Below, piece after piece: positions 3,915 to 6,776 of a DNA stretch of 6,776 bases (its first letter is position 1; the number at the start of each line of letters is the position of its first letter). Location of the stretch: positions 1 through 6,776 of the forward strand of contig JAGHDB010000188.1 in assembly GCA_021160155.1 (NCBI GenBank), read 5' to 3'. The notes under the pieces are model-generated. The model worked only from the letters and a program-made list of their open reading frames with translations, was not told where the DNA came from and did no database searches. A program made the position numbers and the translations under genes. This DNA comes from Bacteroidales bacterium (GTDB taxonomy: Bacteria > Bacteroidota > Bacteroidia > Bacteroidales > UBA12481).

Positions 3915-6776
3915 TGAAAAAGGTATTAGGTCTTGACTTGGGCACTACCAGTATTGGCTGGGCTTATGTACATGAGTCAGAAAATGATAATGAGAAATCT
4001 TCGATTCAAAAACTTGGAGTAAGAGTAGTACCGGTTTCTACTGACGAAGAAACCGATTTTCAAAAAGGTAAATCCATCACACTTAATGCCGACCGCACTT
4101 TAAAACGTGGGATGCGCCGTAATCTTGACCGATATCAGCAACGCAGATCTTATCTCATTGAGATACTAAAACAACACGGGTTTATTAACCGGGATACGAT
4201 TCTTACTGAAACCGGAGTGAAATCCACTTTTGAAACATACCGGTTAAGAGCCAGGGCGGTTAACGATAGAATTGAGAAAGAGGAATTTGCCAGGGTCTTA
4301 TTGATGATCAATAAAAAGCGTGGATACAAAAGTAATAGAAAAGCAAATAATGACGAGGAGGGAAATTTGATTGATGGAATGACAATTGCAAAACAACTTT
4401 ATGAACAAAAATTGACTCCTGGTCAATATGTGTTTCGTATGCTTTCTGAAGGGAAAAGAAATATTCCGGATTTTTACCGTTCTGATCTATTAAATGAATT
4501 TAATCAGGTATGGAATTTTCAAAGAGAATATTACCCGGATATTCTTACTGATGATTTCAAAAAGCAGATTGAGGGTATTGGTAAAAAAGCAACATCAAAA
4601 ATTTTTCTGGGACGATATGAGATTTTCACAGCTGAGAATAAAGGAAAGAGAGATGAAATAAAATTACAATCATTCAAATGGAGGAGTGAGGCAATTTCTA
4701 AAAAACTCCCAATTCAGGAAGTTGCTTATGTAATATCCGATATAAACCGAAATATAAACAGTTCAAGCGGTTATTTGGGGGAAATAAGTGACAGGAGTAA
4801 AGAACTGTTCTTTAATGATGAAACAGTAGGGCAGTATTTGTATCGACAATTAATCAATAATCCACATACTCAATTGAGAAATCAGGTTTTTTATCGCCAG
4901 GATTATCTTGATGAGTTTGAAAAGATTTGGGAGACTCAATCCTCGTTTTACGATGAATTGACACCTGAATTAAAATCAAAGATAAGAGATGTGATCATTT
5001 TTTATCAAAGAAGATTGAAATCACAGAAACATCTCATCAGTGAGTGTGAGTTTGAGCTGCATCATAAAGCTATTCCGAAATCATCGCCGTTATTTCAGGA
5101 ATTTAAAATTTGGCAAATTCTGAACAATCTTGAAATCAGAAATTTCAGAACCAGAGAAAAGTTTGTTCTTAATCTTGAGCAAAAGAACGAATTATTTAAA
5201 GAACTCAATCTCAGGAACTCATTGACCAAACAACAGGTGTTAAAATTGCTTCATTATGATCATAAGACATTTGATTTGAATTATGATCAGGTAGAAGGAA
5301 ACCGAACGCTTGCAACTCTGTACGCAACTTATCAGCAATTGCTTGATATAGAAGGCTATGGATTTGATTTTATTAAAATGTCAGTCAACGATATTAAGGA
5401 TACGGTTTATTCCATTTTTACAGATATAGGCATTGACACTCAGATTCTTCATTTTGATTCGTCTTTGGAGGGGGCATTATTGTCAGAACAACCCATGTAT
5501 CGCCTTTGGCATCTGTTGTATTCATTTGAAGATGACAACTCAAAACACGGCAATGAAAAGCTACTCATAAAACTCCAGAATAAATTTGGATTTAAACGGG
5601 AGCATGCTGTAATTATGGCCGGAATCTCTTTTCAGAATGATTATGGAAGATTAAGTTCCAGGGCAATACGCAAGATATTACCTTATTTAAAAAAGGGAGA
5701 AAAGTATAATGTGGCATGTGCCCATGCAGGTTATAATCATTCTTTTTCCAAAACGGCAAGTGAAATGGCCGGCAGGGTACTTCAGGATAAACTCCGGCTT
5801 CTGCCAAAAAACAGCTTGAGAAATCCGATTGTTGAGAAAATTCTGAATCAAATGATTAATTTGATTAATGCCATTATTGATGATGAAAACCTGGGTAAAC
5901 CGGATGAAATCAGAATTGAGCTTGCACGTGAATTAAAGAAAAGTGCCAAAGAGAGAAGTGATATGACCAAAAGAATAAATGCATCCAAAATTGAACACCA
6001 AAGAATCGCTGAAATACTCAGGAATGAGTTTGGAATTACAAAGGTGACCCGTAATGATATCATCCGTTATAAATTATATTCAGAATTAGAGATGAACGGA
6101 TATAAAACCCTTTATACCAATACTTACATCCCCAGGGAGAAACTATTCTCCAATGAATTTGATATAGAACATATTATACCTCAAGCCAGATTATTTGATG
6201 ATTCTTTCTCAAATAAGACTTTGGCTGTCAGGCAGGTAAATATTGATAAGGGTAATAATACAGCATATGATTTTTTGGCTGAAAAGCTCAATCCGGATGA
6301 TTTCAATCAATATTTATCCCGGGTTGAAGAGTTGTTCAAAAAGGGTAAGATCAGCAAAGCAAAATACAATAAATTGTTAATGAAAGAATCAGAAATACCT
6401 GACGATTTTATTGAGAGGGATTTACGTGACAGTCAGTACATCGCGAAAAAAGCCAAACAAATGCTTGAAGAAGTTGTACGTCAGGTCTCAACAACAACCG
6501 GTAAGATTACTGACAGGTTGCGTCAGGACTGGCAATTAATTGATGTGATGAAAGAATTAAACCTTCCGAAATACAGGAAACTGGGATTGACAGAGATCAT
6601 TGAAGGGAAAAACGGGAAAACGGAAGAGCGTATTAAAGATTGGACAAAGCGTAACGATCACCGGCATCATGCTATGGATGCACTTACAGTGGCTTTTACC
6701 AAAAGAAGCTATGTACAATATCTGAATAATTTAAATGCAAGAAGTGATAAAAGCAGCAGTATTTACGGTATTGAGA
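3914..6776 (+). CDS. cas9: CRISPR-associated endonuclease Cas9, type II-C-like (3' end cut off)
   Basis: The frame is open for 954 codons and runs off the window; it has no stop or frameshift. Cas9 is the crRNA:tracrRNA-guided nuclease that cuts both strands of invading DNA. Visible in order: RuvC-I GLDLGTTSIGW (D8); Arg-rich bridge helix around 60-80 (RTLKRGMRRNLDRYQQRR); the Cas9 signature KKRGYKSNRK (134-143); a long alpha-helical REC region to about 650; RuvC-II IRIELAREL (E669); HNH FDIEHIIPQARLFDDSFSNK (E752, H753, and N776, which aligns with N863 of S. pyogenes Cas9); RuvC-III HRHHAMDA (H919, D922). All catalytic positions are filled, with Glu for the Asp before the HNH histidine. The missing part is the wedge/PAM-interacting C-terminus; large Bacteroidota Cas9s reach about 1,400 residues or more. 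The ATG at 3914 gives the standard N-terminus (MKKVLGLDLG); no Shine-Dalgarno precedes it. A divergent tracrRNA gene sits immediately upstream. Type II-C assignment rests on sequence style; cas1, cas2 and absence of csn2/cas4 cannot be seen. Confidence 0.97.
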   Translation, partial: MKKVLGLDLGTTSIGWAYVHESENDNEKSSIQKLGVRVVPVSTDEETDFQKGKSITLNADRTLKRGMRRNLDRYQQRRSYLIEILKQHGFINRDTILTETGVKSTFETYRLRARAVNDRIEKEEFARVLLMINKKRGYKSNRKANNDEEGNLIDGMTIAKQLYEQKLTPGQYVFRMLSEGKRNIPDFYRSDLLNEFNQVWNFQREYYPDILTDDFKKQIEGIGKKATSKIFLGRYEIFTAENKGKRDEIKLQSFKWRSEAISKKLPIQEVAYVISDINRNINSSSGYLGEISDRSKELFFNDETVGQYLYRQLINNPHTQLRNQVFYRQDYLDEFEKIWETQSSFYDELTPELKSKIRDVIIFYQRRLKSQKHLISECEFELHHKAIPKSSPLFQEFKIWQILNNLEIRNFRTREKFVLNLEQKNELFKELNLRNSLTKQQVLKLLHYDHKTFDLNYDQVEGNRTLATLYATYQQLLDIEGYGFDFIKMSVNDIKDTVYSIFTDIGIDTQILHFDSSLEGALLSEQPMYRLWHLLYSFEDDNSKHGNEKLLIKLQNKFGFKREHAVIMAGISFQNDYGRLSSRAIRKILPYLKKGEKYNVACAHAGYNHSFSKTASEMAGRVLQDKLRLLPKNSLRNPIVEKILNQMINLINAIIDDENLGKPDEIRIELARELKKSAKERSDMTKRINASKIEHQRIAEILRNEFGITKVTRNDIIRYKLYSELEMNGYKTLYTNTYIPREKLFSNEFDIEHIIPQARLFDDSFSNKTLAVRQVNIDKGNNTAYDFLAEKLNPDDFNQYLSRVEELFKKGKISKAKYNKLLMKESEIPDDFIERDLRDSQYIAKKAKQMLEEVVRQVSTTTGKITDRLRQDWQLIDVMKELNLPKYRKLGLTEIIEGKNGKTEERIKDWTKRNDHRHHAMDALTVAFTKRSYVQYLNNLNARSDKSSSIYGIE

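Noticed and set aside
5613..6063. Two minus-strand reading frames of 64 and 71 codons
   Set aside because: Both are antisense to intact cas9 coding sequence (the region before and around RuvC-II) and show no independent gene features.

Overview
The window looks like a chromosomal segment of a Bacteroidota (Bacteroidetes) bacterium. Several signs agree: a DUF5916-type outer-membrane protein remnant, a type II-C-style cas9 without a Shine-Dalgarno site, and a minus-strand promoter candidate that fits the phylum's TTTG / TAnnTTTG pattern. A c-type haem sensor kinase adds the ability to mature c-type cytochromes. Genus cannot be assigned from this sequence.

Layout. Positions 1-936 hold the 3' part of a medium-chain (MDR) sugar/polyol dehydrogenase related to L-sorbose-1-phosphate reductases. 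Twelve bases later comes a small free-standing archaeal-type threonyl-tRNA synthetase editing domain (949-1359), then a membrane histidine kinase with a periplasmic Tll0287-like/DUF3365 sensor carrying CxxCH (1445-2887). These three share the plus strand and could be one transcript. Convergent to them on the minus strand is the C-terminal third of a DUF5916 outer-membrane protein (2944-3690), which has lost its N-terminal part.

From about 3800 onward the window is a CRISPR-Cas type II locus. A compact minus-strand unit at 3800-3914 has the parts of a tracrRNA gene: a promoter candidate overlapping the cas9 start codon, an anti-repeat, a nexus-like hairpin and a Rho-independent terminator. Divergently, cas9 begins at 3914 and stays open to the window edge (954 codons). 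RuvC-I, the Arg-rich bridge helix, RuvC-II, HNH and RuvC-III are all visible with their catalytic residues. The C-terminal PAM-interacting part, any cas1/cas2 and the CRISPR array lie outside.

How it fits together. The tracrRNA would pair with repeats of an array not seen here and load into this Cas9. Because tracrRNA and the cas9 leader overlap in antisense, their expression may be coupled. The truncated DUF5916 gene next to the locus, and the lower GC of cas9 compared with the left flank, suggest that the CRISPR-Cas locus sits at a recombination junction.
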